43,643 bases of DNA from Oscillospiraceae bacterium (GTDB lineage Bacteria; Bacillota; Clostridia; Oscillospirales; Acutalibacteraceae), in contig SVQE01000015.1 of the NCBI GenBank assembly GCA_015065505.1, positions 1-43,643 on the forward strand, read 5' to 3'. Made by a program: the position numbers and the translations under genes. Positions 15,557 through 30,748 of this stretch are shown piece by piece. Positions within the stretch are counted from its first letter, which is position 1; each line of letters begins with the position of its first letter. The notes under the pieces were generated by a model. That model was not told the origin of the DNA, made no database searches, and saw nothing but the letters and a program-made list of their open reading frames with translations.

Positions 15557-18181
15557 TTATCCTAAAATATTCTTAACTATTGAAGCTGCTGAGGAAATTG
15601 CCTCATCAAGCTTTGAAACATCCTTGGCGCCTGCCATAGCGCTGTCGGGGCGTCCGCCGCCCGAACCGCCTGCAATCTTAGCAACCTCGCGAACAACATC
15701 GCCTGCTTTAACCCCTGCTGCTATTGCGTTTTTACCGCATACTGCAAGGATTGTTGCCTTTGCGCCGTTTGAAGATGCAATAACTGCAACAGCGTTATCG
15801 TTAGATGCTTTAAGCTCATCACCCATTGAGCGAAGTGCATCAGGTGTTGCGCCGTCAACTCTTGCGCTGAATACCTCAAGTGAGCCAACTGTTTCGGGCT
15901 TCGAGAACATATCTGCGCTCTTAAGCTTTGTTATTTCTGCTTCAAGATTATTAATCTTCTTTGCGGCGTCTTTATTCTCTGTTATAAGAGCGTCTACCTT
16001 GCTTTCGATTTCATTTTCAGCGCCCTTGAGCTTGCCTGCAAGGTTCTTAAGGGTTTCAACGCTAACATTAAACATATTATAAGCATTTGTACCCGTAACA
16101 CCGGTGATTCTTCTTACACCGCTTGCAACAGATGCTTCGCTTACGATTTTGAACATACCGAGCTCACCGCTGTTTGAAACATGGGTACCGCCGCAGAATT
16201 CAATCGAATCCCCTGCTGTTACAACACGAACAACATCGCCGTACTTTTCGCCGAAGAGCATCATTGCGCCCATCTTCTTTGCTTCTTCAATAGGCATTGC
16301 CTTCATTGATACGCCGACTGCCGACATAATAACATCGTTTACTCGCTTTTCAACGGTTTCAAGCTCTTCCTTTGAAAGTGCATTGAAGTGAGTGAAGTCG
16401 AAACGAACAATGCTTTCATCAACAAGTGAACCAGCCTGCTCAACATGGTTTCCGAGAACACCTCTCAGTTCGTGCTGAAGAAGATGCGCTGCAGTGTGGT
16501 TTCTCATAATTGCGCGGCGTCTTACAGCATTTATTTCAGCCTTAACGGCATCATTCTTTGAAATAACGCCCTCTTTGATTTCACCGCTGTGAATATATAC
16601 TGAATCTGCATTCTTAACAGTATCTTCAACCTCAAACTTGCCGTTATCAGTATAGATAACACCGGTATCGCCAACCTGACCGCCCGAAAGCGCATAGAAA
16701 GGTGTTTTATCAAGAACGATAATTCCCTTCTCGCCTGCACCGAGCATATCAACAGCTTCACCGTCGGCATTGATAATTTCAAGAACCTTTGCTTCACATT
16801 CAAAATCGGTGTAGCCGACAAACTCGGTTGCAGCTGACTCAAGCTTAACAGCCGAGGATTTCCAAGCGTCTGCGCCTGCATCTTTTCTTGCGGCACGCGC
16901 TGTTTTCTTCTGATTATCAAGAAGCTCGTTAAACTTCTCTTCATCAACGGTCATACCCTTTTCTTCAAGGATATCCTTTGTTAAATCAAGCGGGAAGCCG
17001 TATGTGTCGTTAAGCTTGAATGCATCCTCACCGCTGAAAACGGTTCCGTTTGTATTCCTGATATATTCATCAAGAAGCTCAAGACCTGCGTCGATTGTTT
17101 TGCCAAAGGATTCTTCCTCGGAAAGAATAACCTTTCTGATAAGCTCAATCTTTTCGGAAAGCTCGGGATATGCGGTTTTGTTCTCATTAATAACGGTTTC
17201 GCAAACCTTATATAAGAAGGGCTCGTTTACGCCGAGAAGCCTTCCGTGACGGCAGGCACGGCGGATTAAACGCCTTAAAACATAGCCTCTGCCGTTATTT
17301 GAAGGAATAACACCGTCGCCAATCATAAAGGTTGATGAACGAACATGGTCGGTTATAACTCTTAAGGAAATATCCTTTTTGCCGTCCTCGTGATACTTAA
17401 CTCCCGAGATTTCGGAAATCTTTTTCATAATGTTCTGAACTGTGTCAACCTCAAAAATATTATCAACACCCTGCATAATGCATGCAAGTCTTTCAAGACC
17501 CATTCCCGTATCAATATTGGGATGGTCAAGAGGAGTGTAGTTATTATTTCCGTCGTTATCAAACTGGGTGAAAACGTTGTTCCAGAATTCTGTAAATCTG
17601 TCGCACTCGCAGCCGGGAGCGCAATCGGGGCTGCCGCAGCCGTATTTTTCACCGCGGTCGAAATAAATTTCGCTGCACGGACCGCAGGGACCTGAGCCGT
17701 GTTCCCAGAAATTATCTTCCTTGCCTAAGCGAACAATGTGCGAGGGGTCAACGCCGTTTTGCTTTGTCCAGATTTCAAAAGCCTCGTCGTCGTTTTCATA
17801 TATAGTTACATAAAGCTTGTCAACGGGCATATCAAGCACCTCGGTGCAGAATTCCCACGCCCAAGCTGTTGCTTCCTTCTTAAAATAATCTCCGAAAGAG
17901 AAATTACCGAGCATTTCAAAAAAGGTTCCGTGACGGTCAGTTTTACCAACCTGCTCGATATCAGGTGTTCTGATACATTTCTGACAGGTTGTTACACGCT
18001 TTCTCGGCGGTGTTATTTCACCTGTGAAGTATTTTTTCATAGGAGCCATACCCGAGTTAATCAGAAGAAGGCTCTTATCGTTATTGGGAACAAGGGAAAA
18101 GCTGGGAAGCCTTAAATGGCCCTTGCTCTCGAAAAAAGAAAGATATTTTTCTCTTAAATCATTCAGTGATGTCCATTCCAT
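15557..18181 (-). CDS. alaS: alanyl-tRNA synthetase
   Basis: The 874-residue, full-length class II synthetase starts with WTSLNDLREKYLSFFESKGH and INSGMAPMKKYFTG, typical of AlaRS. It has motif 2 (RHGTFFEMLGNFSFGDYFK), motif 3 (GMGLERL), the editing-domain zinc motif HTAAHLLQ and FCGGTHVSNSGE, and the C-Ala domain ending GGSGGGRPDSAMAG. It charges tRNA-Ala and edits Ser/Gly mischarging. GAGGT lies 7 bases before the ATG. I saw no T-box-like sequence in the 84-bp upstream space, only a hairpin at 18221-18256. Confidence 0.97.
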   Translation of the reverse strand: MEWTSLNDLREKYLSFFESKGHLRLPSFSLVPNNDKSLLLINSGMAPMKKYFTGEITPPRKRVTTCQKCIRTPDIEQVGKTDRHGTFFEMLGNFSFGDYFKKEATAWAWEFCTEVLDMPVDKLYVTIYENDDEAFEIWTKQNGVDPSHIVRLGKEDNFWEHGSGPCGPCSEIYFDRGEKYGCGSPDCAPGCECDRFTEFWNNVFTQFDNDGNNNYTPLDHPNIDTGMGLERLACIMQGVDNIFEVDTVQNIMKKISEISGVKYHEDGKKDISLRVITDHVRSSTFMIGDGVIPSNNGRGYVLRRLIRRACRHGRLLGVNEPFLYKVCETVINENKTAYPELSEKIELIRKVILSEEESFGKTIDAGLELLDEYIRNTNGTVFSGEDAFKLNDTYGFPLDLTKDILEEKGMTVDEEKFNELLDNQKKTARAARKDAGADAWKSSAVKLESAATEFVGYTDFECEAKVLEIINADGEAVDMLGAGEKGIIVLDKTPFYALSGGQVGDTGVIYTDNGKFEVEDTVKNADSVYIHSGEIKEGVISKNDAVKAEINAVRRRAIMRNHTAAHLLQHELRGVLGNHVEQAGSLVDESIVRFDFTHFNALSKEELETVEKRVNDVIMSAVGVSMKAMPIEEAKKMGAMMLFGEKYGDVVRVVTAGDSIEFCGGTHVSNSGELGMFKIVSEASVASGVRRITGVTGTNAYNMFNVSVETLKNLAGKLKGAENEIESKVDALITENKDAAKKINNLEAEITKLKSADMFSKPETVGSLEVFSARVDGATPDALRSMGDELKASNDNAVAVIASSNGAKATILAVCGKNAIAAGVKAGDVVREVAKIAGGSGGGRPDSAMAGAKDVSKLDEAISSAASIVKNILG

Positions 18182-18220
18182 AATGGTTACCTCTTAGTTA
18201 GTTTGGTTTGAACAGAATTC

Positions 18221-18256
18221 AAGGGCAACACAGTTTTTATAACTGTGTTTGCCCTT
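18221..18256 (-). other. hairpin in the ydbC-alaS spacer
   Basis: AAGGGCAACACAGTT (18221-18235) pairs with AACTGTGTTTGCCCTT (18241-18256), 15 pairs with one bulge. Read in the direction of transcription it is followed by GAATTC, not a U-tract. It is therefore more likely an RNA processing or attenuation structure than a terminator. Confidence 0.6.
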
Positions 18257-18268
18257 TAGGAATTTTGA

Positions 18269-18484
18269 TTAAAGCTTTTCAGCTATCTTAACGAGTTCGT
18301 CAAGCTCTTCCTTAGAAAAGGTTAAGCCCTTGCTCATTTTGGTATGATCGGGAGACCAGTCTCTTACGTCGATTTTGGGCTCACGGCCATTCCATGAAAT
18401 CAAATTAACCTCTCTTGTCCATCCTCTTGCAGTTTCGGAAATAACTCCGAGATGCTCTGTGATTTCATACTTAATTTCCGGCAT
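18269..18484 (-). CDS. YdbC/PC4-like small nucleic-acid-binding protein
   Basis: The 71-residue protein begins MPEIKYEITEHLGVISETA and contains KIDVRDWSPDHTKMSKGLTF. This is the pattern of the YdbC family, which has the PC4 transcription-coactivator fold and binds single-stranded DNA or RNA. The start at 18484 follows AAAGGAGGAG by about 6 bases. The longer upstream frame to 18553 runs into the end of ackA and has no ribosome site. It is 31 bp downstream of ackA on the same strand. Confidence 0.82.
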   Translation of the reverse strand: MPEIKYEITEHLGVISETARGWTREVNLISWNGREPKIDVRDWSPDHTKMSKGLTFSKEELDELVKIAEKL

Positions 18485-18515
18485 TTTTCTCTCCTCCTTT
18501 GAATTTTGATTTTGA

Positions 18516-19733
18516 TTAAAGATTTTCAACAATATTTTTTGTGTCCTGAGCAATCATAAGCTCCTCGTCTGTTGCAAGGATGAATACTCTTACTCGGTCT
18601 GTTTCCTTAGTTAATTCTGCTTCCGCACCCTTAACTGTTTTCTTATTTAACTCTTCGTCAATCTCTATTCCCATATAACCAAGATATGAGCAGATTGTTG
18701 AACGAAGCCAGAAACCGTTTTCACCGATACCGCCTGTAAATACAATAGCGTCAACGCCGTTCATTGCTGCGATATATGAACCGATGGTTTTAGCAATTTC
18801 GTATGCCTGCATTTCGTGAGCTAAGGTTGCTCTTTCGTTGCCCTCGTTCTGAGCCTTGCAGATATCTCTGTCATCTGACGAAATACCCGATACGCCCATA
18901 ACGCCCGATTTTTTATTGAGAACTGCATCCATCTCATCGGGTGTTAAGTTTTCCTTCTTCATAATGAAGGTAACAGCAGAGGGGTCAACAGCACCCGAAC
19001 GGGTTCCCATCATAAAGCCGTCAAGCGGAGTGAATCCCATTGAGGTATCAACAACCTTGCCGTTTTTAACAGCTGCAACTGATGAGCCGTTGCCGAGGTG
19101 ACAGGTAATAATCTTAAGCTCGCTGATATCTTTTCCGATTCTGTTTGCAACTCTGTTTGAAACGAATTTATGAGATGTTCCGTGGAAGCCGTAGCGGCGA
19201 ACGCCATACTTCTCATAATACTCATAAGGAATTGCATACATATATGCCTTTGCGGGCATTGTTGAATGGAATGCGGTATCAAAAACAAATACCTGAGGAA
19301 CCTTATCGCCTACAACATTAACGCAAGCCTCGTAACCCTGAATATTTGCGGGATTGTGAAGCGGTGCAAGGGGTGAAAGCGCCTTAACGGTTTCAACAAC
19401 CTCGCTTGTTGCAAGAACGGACTTTGTATATTTATCTCCGCCCTGAACAACTCTGTGACCGATTGCGTCAATCTCGTCAAATGAATTAACAACCTTGTAT
19501 TCACTCTCCGAAAGAATATATTTAACCTCATTGAAAGCGTCTGTGTGGGTGGGAAGCTCTTTATCGTAAGTGAACTTATCGGAACCCTTTTTGATAATAA
19601 CATTTTCTTCTCCGCCTTTAATCTCAAGACCGATTCTTTCAATTGCGCCTTTACATAAAACAGACTCATTATCCATATCCATAAGCTGATATTTTAATGA
19701 GGAGCTGCCGCAGTTAATAACTAAAACTTTCAA
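18516..19733 (-). CDS. ackA: acetate kinase
   Basis: The 405-residue full-length enzyme has the N-terminal INCGSSSLKYQLMDM, HRVVQGG, the FDTAFH block, VRRYGFHGTSHKFV, HLGNGSS, the TGGIGEN ATP-binding block and the C-terminal RVRVFILATDEELMIAQD. It converts acetyl phosphate and ADP to acetate and ATP, the energy-yielding step of acetate fermentation. The start is a TTG at 19731-19733, preceded by GGAGGT. Phosphotransacetylase is not in the window. Divergent from tmcAL, a neighbour arrangement often seen in Clostridia. Confidence 0.97.
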   Translation of the reverse strand: MKVLVINCGSSSLKYQLMDMDNESVLCKGAIERIGLEIKGGEENVIIKKGSDKFTYDKELPTHTDAFNEVKYILSESEYKVVNSFDEIDAIGHRVVQGGDKYTKSVLATSEVVETVKALSPLAPLHNPANIQGYEACVNVVGDKVPQVFVFDTAFHSTMPAKAYMYAIPYEYYEKYGVRRYGFHGTSHKFVSNRVANRIGKDISELKIITCHLGNGSSVAAVKNGKVVDTSMGFTPLDGFMMGTRSGAVDPSAVTFIMKKENLTPDEMDAVLNKKSGVMGVSGISSDDRDICKAQNEGNERATLAHEMQAYEIAKTIGSYIAAMNGVDAIVFTGGIGENGFWLRSTICSYLGYMGIEIDEELNKKTVKGAEAELTKETDRVRVFILATDEELMIAQDTKNIVENL

Positions 19734-19760
19734 AATCTTACCTCCGGGAATATATTATAC

Positions 19761-19788
19761 TTGAAAAAATTTTAATTAAATATATAAT
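19761..19788 (+). promoter_or_regulatory. probable sigma-A promoter of tmcAL
   Basis: TTGAAA (19761-19766), a 16-bp spacer and TATAAT (19783-19788) in a very AT-rich stretch. The predicted start near 19795 lies about 38 bases before the tmcAL ATG. AT-richness makes chance matches more likely here. Confidence 0.6.
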
Positions 19789-19813
19789 AATATATATATT
19801 ATAAAATTGTCAA
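19784..19813 (-). promoter_or_regulatory. probable sigma-A promoter of ackA
   Basis: On the minus strand TTGACA (19813-19808) is followed after 18 bp by TATTAT (19789-19784). It overlaps the tmcAL promoter, so the two genes would share a compact divergent control region. A TATAAT closer to ackA (around 19755) is an alternative -10 box with a poor -35. Confidence 0.55.
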
Positions 19814-19832
19814 GAGGAAATAAACAAAATAT

Positions 19833-20894
19833 ATGAATTTGGGAATAATTTGTGAGTTTAATCCGATTCACGAGGGTCATAAACACCTTATAAGCACTGT
19901 TAAGGGTGAAAACGATGCAGTTATCTGCGCTATGAGCGGTAATTTTGTTCAGCGCGGCGAATTTGCCGTTTATGATAAATTTGAAAGAGCTAAATCTGCA
20001 ATAGAGGCAGGCGCAGACCTTGTTATTGAAATACCTACACTGTGCTCAACCCTTTCGGCTCAGGGCTTTGCAAAGGCAGGAGTTGATATTCTTGAAGCAA
20101 CGGGAATAAGCAATGCAATAGCCTTCGGCAGCGAATGCGGAAATATTAACGAGCTTAAAAGAATTGCAAATGAAATAAAGGAAAAGGATGAGCTTATAAA
20201 AGCAGAGCTTGCAAAAGGCGTTTCATATCCTGCAGCTCGGCAGAATGTTATTGCCTCCCCCGTGCTTGAAGGGGCAAATGATATTCTTGCAATAGAATAC
20301 ATTTCGCAAACCGTTCTTGATACCATAGCCGTTAAAAGAATAGGCAAAGGGCACGACAGCGATGATGAAGAACATTCTTCAAGTGAAATCAGAAAGCATT
20401 TAAGCCTTGATGATATTTCTTCATTAAAGAACTGTGAAAAGGCTGTTTTGTATAAGCTCAGAACAATGAACGAAGCTGATTTTCTTAATATTGACGATGT
20501 TTCGGAAGGACTTGAAAACCGAATTGTCGGTGCAGTTAAAACCGCAAAAACTCTTGATGAGCTTTATGATATGATAAAAACAAAAAGATACACTCATTCA
20601 AGAATAAGAAGAATTATCCTCAGAGCGTATCTCGGAATAACAAAGGATATGCCGAAAAATCCTCAGTATCTTCGCGTGCTGGCATTTAATTCCAAAGGCA
20701 GAGAATTATTATCAGAAATGAAAAAACGCGCCGTTTTGCCCGTTATAACAAAATACGGCGACGCTAAAGCTCAGGGCGATGAAACAAAAAAGCTTTTTGA
20801 GCTTGAATCGCAGTTTACGGATATATTTCATCTGGGATATAAAATCCCACGCCCCTGTGAAGAAGAAAAAACCAAACAGATATATATAATATAG
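19833..20894 (+). CDS. tmcAL: tRNA(Met) cytidine acetate ligase
   Basis: The 353-residue protein starts NLGIICEFNPIHEGHKHLI, with the nucleotidyltransferase HxxH motif (H13, H16). AMSGNFVQRGEFA, KFERAKSAIEAGADLVIEIP and FGSECGN follow, the hallmarks of TmcAL (formerly YlbM). The enzyme uses ATP and acetate to acetylate C34 of elongator tRNA-Met. It is somewhat shorter than the roughly 400 residues of the Bacillus protein. It is divergent from ackA, an acetate link that may be coincidental or reflect shared sensing of acetate. A weak GAGG lies about 14 bases upstream. Confidence 0.92.
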   Translation: MNLGIICEFNPIHEGHKHLISTVKGENDAVICAMSGNFVQRGEFAVYDKFERAKSAIEAGADLVIEIPTLCSTLSAQGFAKAGVDILEATGISNAIAFGSECGNINELKRIANEIKEKDELIKAELAKGVSYPAARQNVIASPVLEGANDILAIEYISQTVLDTIAVKRIGKGHDSDDEEHSSSEIRKHLSLDDISSLKNCEKAVLYKLRTMNEADFLNIDDVSEGLENRIVGAVKTAKTLDELYDMIKTKRYTHSRIRRIILRAYLGITKDMPKNPQYLRVLAFNSKGRELLSEMKKRAVLPVITKYGDAKAQGDETKKLFELESQFTDIFHLGYKIPRPCEEEKTKQIYII

Positions 20895-20921
20895 AAAAAG
20901 CCCGGCATAATATATGTCGGG
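20895..20921 (-). terminator. terminator for the small minus-strand gene
   Basis: CCCGGCATA (20901-20909) pairs with TATGTCGGG (20913-20921) with one G-U pair. Read on the minus strand it is followed by CTTTTTC, so it ends transcripts coming from 21146 leftward. Confidence 0.7.
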
Positions 20922-20938
20922 TAAAAAAACATAACAAA

Positions 20939-20975
20939 GCAGAGAGAACATATTTATTCTCTCTGCTGTTTTTAT
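20939..20975 (+). terminator. terminator after tmcAL
   Basis: GCAGAGAGAA (20939-20948) pairs with TTCTCTCTGC (20957-20966) around an 8-nt loop, followed by TGTTTTTATT. Confidence 0.85.
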
Positions 20976-20996
20976 TATTACAAGTTGGTGCTGTGC

Positions 20997-21146
20997 TTAG
21001 AAGCCGCCGCCCTCATCGTTCAAATCGTATTCATCGTAGTCACCAAGGTCTTCCTCGGTTTTGTTACTGAGAACACCAGTTGAAATCGGAACGTTTAAAA
21101 AACGGGTGATTTCCCATTCAGCTTCTTTAAAATCATATTTTCTCAT
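20997..21146 (-). CDS. small acidic protein of unknown function (49 residues)
   Basis: The product, starting MRKYDFKEAEWEITRFLNVP and ending in an acidic tail DYDEYDLNDEGGGF, has no membrane span or known motif. The start is chosen at 21146 because AAGGAG lies 10 bases before that ATG; longer in-frame starts overlap the ribosome site or the promoter. A near-consensus promoter 26-54 bp upstream and a terminator downstream support a real, independently expressed gene. The family is unknown to me. Confidence 0.65.
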   Translation of the reverse strand: MRKYDFKEAEWEITRFLNVPISTGVLSNKTEEDLGDYDEYDLNDEGGGF

Positions 21147-21171
21147 AAGCCTCATTCTCCTTAACAAAAAG

Positions 21172-21200
21172 ATTATATCATAAGAAAAAATAAAAAGCAA
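21172..21200 (-). promoter_or_regulatory. sigma-A promoter of the small acidic protein
   Basis: On the minus strand TTGCTT (21200-21195), a 17-bp spacer and TATAAT (21177-21172). Transcription would begin near 21165, 19 bases before the start codon. Confidence 0.75.
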
Positions 21201-21245
21201 CCCCCAAACTCTTGTTTTTTTCAATTATTCAGTATGTTTTTTGCA

Positions 21246-21277
21246 GAAAAATCGGAAGCTCCGAAACGGAACTTCCG
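21246..21277 (-). terminator. terminator after the acyltransferase gene
   Basis: CGGAAG-C-TCCG (21253-21263) pairs with CGGA-A-CTTCCG (21267-21277) with one internal mismatch and a 3-nt loop. On the minus strand it is followed by ATTTTTC. It closes the CoA-transferase operon. Confidence 0.8.
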
Positions 21278-21288
21278 AAAGTCTACAA

Positions 21289-22209
21289 TTATTTCCAGCT
21301 GTGAATAACTGACGGGTCTGCAAAAATCTCGTCAAGCTTCTGGAAAAGCGGAACCATATCGCCGTAGTCAAGCGCTCTGTGGTCCATAGCAATGGTTATT
21401 GGCATTGTGTAGCCGATATAGATTTCATCCTCGCCCTTTTCATTTGTTCTAACAAGCGGTTTCTTCTGAGTTGCGCCGATTGCAAATGCGGTAACCTGGG
21501 GCGGAATGATTTCAAGAAGGTTGCACTCGCCTCTGTATTCACGGTAGATTGAACCGAGGTTTGTTATTGTTGTTGTTCCCTGCTCGATATCGTGCTTTGT
21601 TAATCTTTCGGTTTTGGGAATTGAATAGTATTCCTTCTTAGCCTTACCCGAAAGAGTTTTAACTCTGTGCTTACCTGTTTTAGAGCCGTATAACCTGTTG
21701 ACTGTCTGCGCAATCTTTCCGTGCCTTAAAGCAGTTAAGGTATTGTCAAGAGAAACCTCGAACATAACCTCGTTAAGGTCTGTATTCTGTGCTCTTCTTG
21801 CAGTGTCGAGAATGGTTTCGGTCATCTCGGTTAAAGACTTATCGCCCATATCGTGAAGATTAACCGTCATCATTTCGCCGTTGGGCAGAATCATGGGCAT
21901 TGAAATATCAATATGGTCGTAGGTTTTAAGACAGCCTCTTACAAGCTTTCTGTTGAATTCAAGATGCGCGTTGAGCTTCGGCGCAGCCTTAAGACCTTCG
22001 CTGATAATTTTAAGCATAACGGTGTTAATCGTTATCTTCTTTGTTTTATCGGTGCAGTCAACGTTAAGCTTTTTGTATTCTTTTAAGAACTCTGTTACAT
22101 CGGGTTCGTATGTAAGAGTTGCGTGGGGAATCTGCTCCCAGCTTTCAGAAGTCATATTGGAAACGATTTTTCTTGCGATTCCAAAATGGTGTTTGCCTGT
22201 TAATGCCAT
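21289..22209 (-). CDS. stand-alone 2-oxoacid dehydrogenase E2-type acyltransferase domain
   Basis: The 306-residue protein is the chloramphenicol-acetyltransferase-like catalytic domain of dihydrolipoamide acyltransferases (PF00198 type). It has NTVMLKIISEGLKAAPKLNAHLE, ITNLGSIYREY and the catalytic H277 in DHRALDYGD near the C-terminus, where most E2 proteins read DHRxxDG. Here a Tyr precedes the Gly. No lipoyl domain or peripheral-subunit-binding domain is present, and no E1/E3 genes are near. It therefore cannot work as a normal E2 arm and probably transfers acyl groups from CoA to another acceptor. It lies 67 bp downstream of a CoA-transferase, and AAGGAG precedes the ATG. Substrate unknown. 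Confidence 0.82.
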   Translation of the reverse strand: MALTGKHHFGIARKIVSNMTSESWEQIPHATLTYEPDVTEFLKEYKKLNVDCTDKTKKITINTVMLKIISEGLKAAPKLNAHLEFNRKLVRGCLKTYDHIDISMPMILPNGEMMTVNLHDMGDKSLTEMTETILDTARRAQNTDLNEVMFEVSLDNTLTALRHGKIAQTVNRLYGSKTGKHRVKTLSGKAKKEYYSIPKTERLTKHDIEQGTTTITNLGSIYREYRGECNLLEIIPPQVTAFAIGATQKKPLVRTNEKGEDEIYIGYTMPITIAMDHRALDYGDMVPLFQKLDEIFADPSVIHSWK

Positions 22210-22276
22210 AAATTTACTCCTTAAATAAAAGTTACCCGTGAATTATATCACAAATTTTGAAATTTATCAATATAAT

Positions 22277-23737
22277 TTATTTATCATTTTTTCTTCGTTC
22301 TTTAAACTCAGAAATTTCTTCCTTTAACTTTTCCTTGCGCTGTTCTCTTCTTTCCTTTGAAGATTCTATTGCCAGCTCAATTTTCTCTTTCGAGCGTTCC
22401 TTAAGCTCGGTTGTGAACTTCTGGAAGTCATCCTTTGTAAACGGCTCTTCCTTGAAACGCTTTTTATATTCCATAATAAGATGGGGTCTGAATGCAGGAT
22501 GTGCAATCATTATAAGCGCCTTTGCTCTTTCCTTAACGGTTTTTCCCTTAAGCTGGGCAATTCCGTATTCGGTTACAACATAGTTTACATCATTTCTCGG
22601 GGTTGTAACAGCGCTTCCCTCGGTTATAAGCGGAACAATTCTGCTGACTGTTCCCTTTCTTGCAGTTGAGGGCATTGCAATAATCGAGCGTCCGCCCTTA
22701 CTCATAGTTGCACCGCGGACGAAATCAACCTGACCGCCTACTGCTGAAAACTGCGAAAGCCCTATTGTATCGGAAACAACCTGACCCAGAAGGTCAACCT
22801 GAAGGCACGAGTTAATTGAAACCATATTATCATTAAGCGCAATCTTTGCAGGATTGTTTACATAATCGATGGGATGCATTTCAACAGAGGGATTATTATT
22901 AATATAGTTATTGAGAATTTCGGAACCGAAGGCTGCGCCGATAACGGTTCTTCCCCTTTTGGTGTTTTTCTTTTTATTGTTGATAATTCCCTCTTCAAGA
23001 AGCGGAACAACGCCGTCGCCCACAAGCTCGCTGTGAAGCCCCAAATCCTTTTTATCGGTTAACTGAGCGCATACCGCATTCGGAATACCTCCGATACCAA
23101 GCTGCAGGCAGTCGCCGTCGTGAATAAGCGAAGCGCAGTATCTTCCTATTTCCATTTCAACATCAGAAATGTTTACGGTTTTAACCTCGGGCAGCTTTTC
23201 ATCAATTTCAACAAAGCAGGTAAATTCTCTTACATGCTTAATGCTGTTGCCGAAGGTTCTCGGCATATACTTATTAACCTGCGCAATAACTATTTCGCAG
23301 TAATCGGTTGTGCCTTTAGTGTAATCAACCGTTGTTCCGAAGGAAACATAGCCGTGCTCATCGGGAGGAGAAACCATAACCAATGAAACTCTGGGGCAGA
23401 TGTAATTCTCGAGAATATCGGGAATCTCATAGAAATGCGATGTTGTGAATTCGCTGTCGCCTTCCGAAATTGATTTTCTGTTGGACGCTGACGCAAAAAG
23501 GCAGTTCAGCTTGAAATGCCCCTTCATTTTCGGCTGGCACCACGGTGAGTCACCGAGGGTGAGCATATTTATAATTTCAACATCCTGATAATCTTCAAAG
23601 TGCTCAACAAGCGCTCTTTCAATGCCGTAGGGCTCGCCGCAGCCAAAGCCTGTAACAACCTTGTCGCCGCTGTTAATAAGTTTTATAGCTTCCTCGGCGG
23701 TTTTAAGCTTTTCCTGATATATTTTCTGCCATTCCAT
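22277..23737 (-). CDS. acetyl-CoA hydrolase/transferase family CoA-transferase
   Basis: The 486-residue protein belongs to the class I CoA-transferases that include 4-hydroxybutyrate CoA-transferase and butyryl-CoA:acetate CoA-transferase. It has the catalytic Glu E237 in LHSELVGDGV, the GIGGIPNAV loop (215-223) and GGQVDFVRGA (334-343). A positively and negatively charged, probably coiled-coil tail (about 445-486) extends past the usual end near 440. It would move CoA between acetate and another short acyl chain at the end of fermentation; which acid cannot be decided by eye. The clear promoter and the E2-like gene behind it suggest a two-gene operon. The start ATG at 23737 follows GGAGTAAGATT. 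Confidence 0.88.
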   Translation of the reverse strand: MEWQKIYQEKLKTAEEAIKLINSGDKVVTGFGCGEPYGIERALVEHFEDYQDVEIINMLTLGDSPWCQPKMKGHFKLNCLFASASNRKSISEGDSEFTTSHFYEIPDILENYICPRVSLVMVSPPDEHGYVSFGTTVDYTKGTTDYCEIVIAQVNKYMPRTFGNSIKHVREFTCFVEIDEKLPEVKTVNISDVEMEIGRYCASLIHDGDCLQLGIGGIPNAVCAQLTDKKDLGLHSELVGDGVVPLLEEGIINNKKKNTKRGRTVIGAAFGSEILNNYINNNPSVEMHPIDYVNNPAKIALNDNMVSINSCLQVDLLGQVVSDTIGLSQFSAVGGQVDFVRGATMSKGGRSIIAMPSTARKGTVSRIVPLITEGSAVTTPRNDVNYVVTEYGIAQLKGKTVKERAKALIMIAHPAFRPHLIMEYKKRFKEEPFTKDDFQKFTTELKERSKEKIELAIESSKERREQRKEKLKEEISEFKERRKNDK

Positions 23738-23824
23738 AATCTTACTCCGTACTCCGAAAACAAAACGAATTCGGACTCATTTCTTTATTTTTTGTAGAAA
23801 AAAAGATATTGCCCTATTATATTA

Positions 23825-23853
23825 ATCTTACATATTTTGATAATAATTGTCAA
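23825..23853 (-). promoter_or_regulatory. sigma-A promoter of the CoA-transferase operon
   Basis: On the minus strand TTGACA (23853-23848), a 17-bp spacer and TAAGAT (23830-23825). The predicted start is near 23818, about 80 bases before the CoA-transferase ATG. Confidence 0.78.
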
Positions 23854-23863
23854 GTCAACTTGA
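23850..23863. promoter_or_regulatory. palindrome shared by divergent -35 boxes (operator candidate)
   Basis: TCAAGT-CA-ACTTGA is a perfect 6-bp-arm palindrome that overlaps the -35 boxes of both the leftward CoA-transferase promoter and the rightward glycosidase promoter. A regulator bound here would affect both. No regulator gene is adjacent, and short palindromes occur by chance. Confidence 0.4.
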
Positions 23864-23888
23864 ATTAACAATAAAAAGGTGTTAATAT
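23860..23888 (+). promoter_or_regulatory. probable sigma-A promoter of the glycosidase run
   Basis: TTGAAT (23860-23865), a 17-bp spacer and TAATAT (23883-23888). The start near 23895 is about 26 bases before the ATG at 23921, with GAGGT in between. Confidence 0.6.
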
Positions 23889-23920
23889 TAATGTATATTA
23901 TTATGCTTTGAGGTACGGTA

Positions 23921-30735
<6,815 letters not shown>

Positions 30736-30748
<13 letters not shown>

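Noticed and set aside
18182-18268. Possible T-box riboswitch before alaS
   Set aside because: The 84-bp spacer is too short and lacks a T-box consensus, specifier stem and terminator with U-tract; only a simple hairpin is present.
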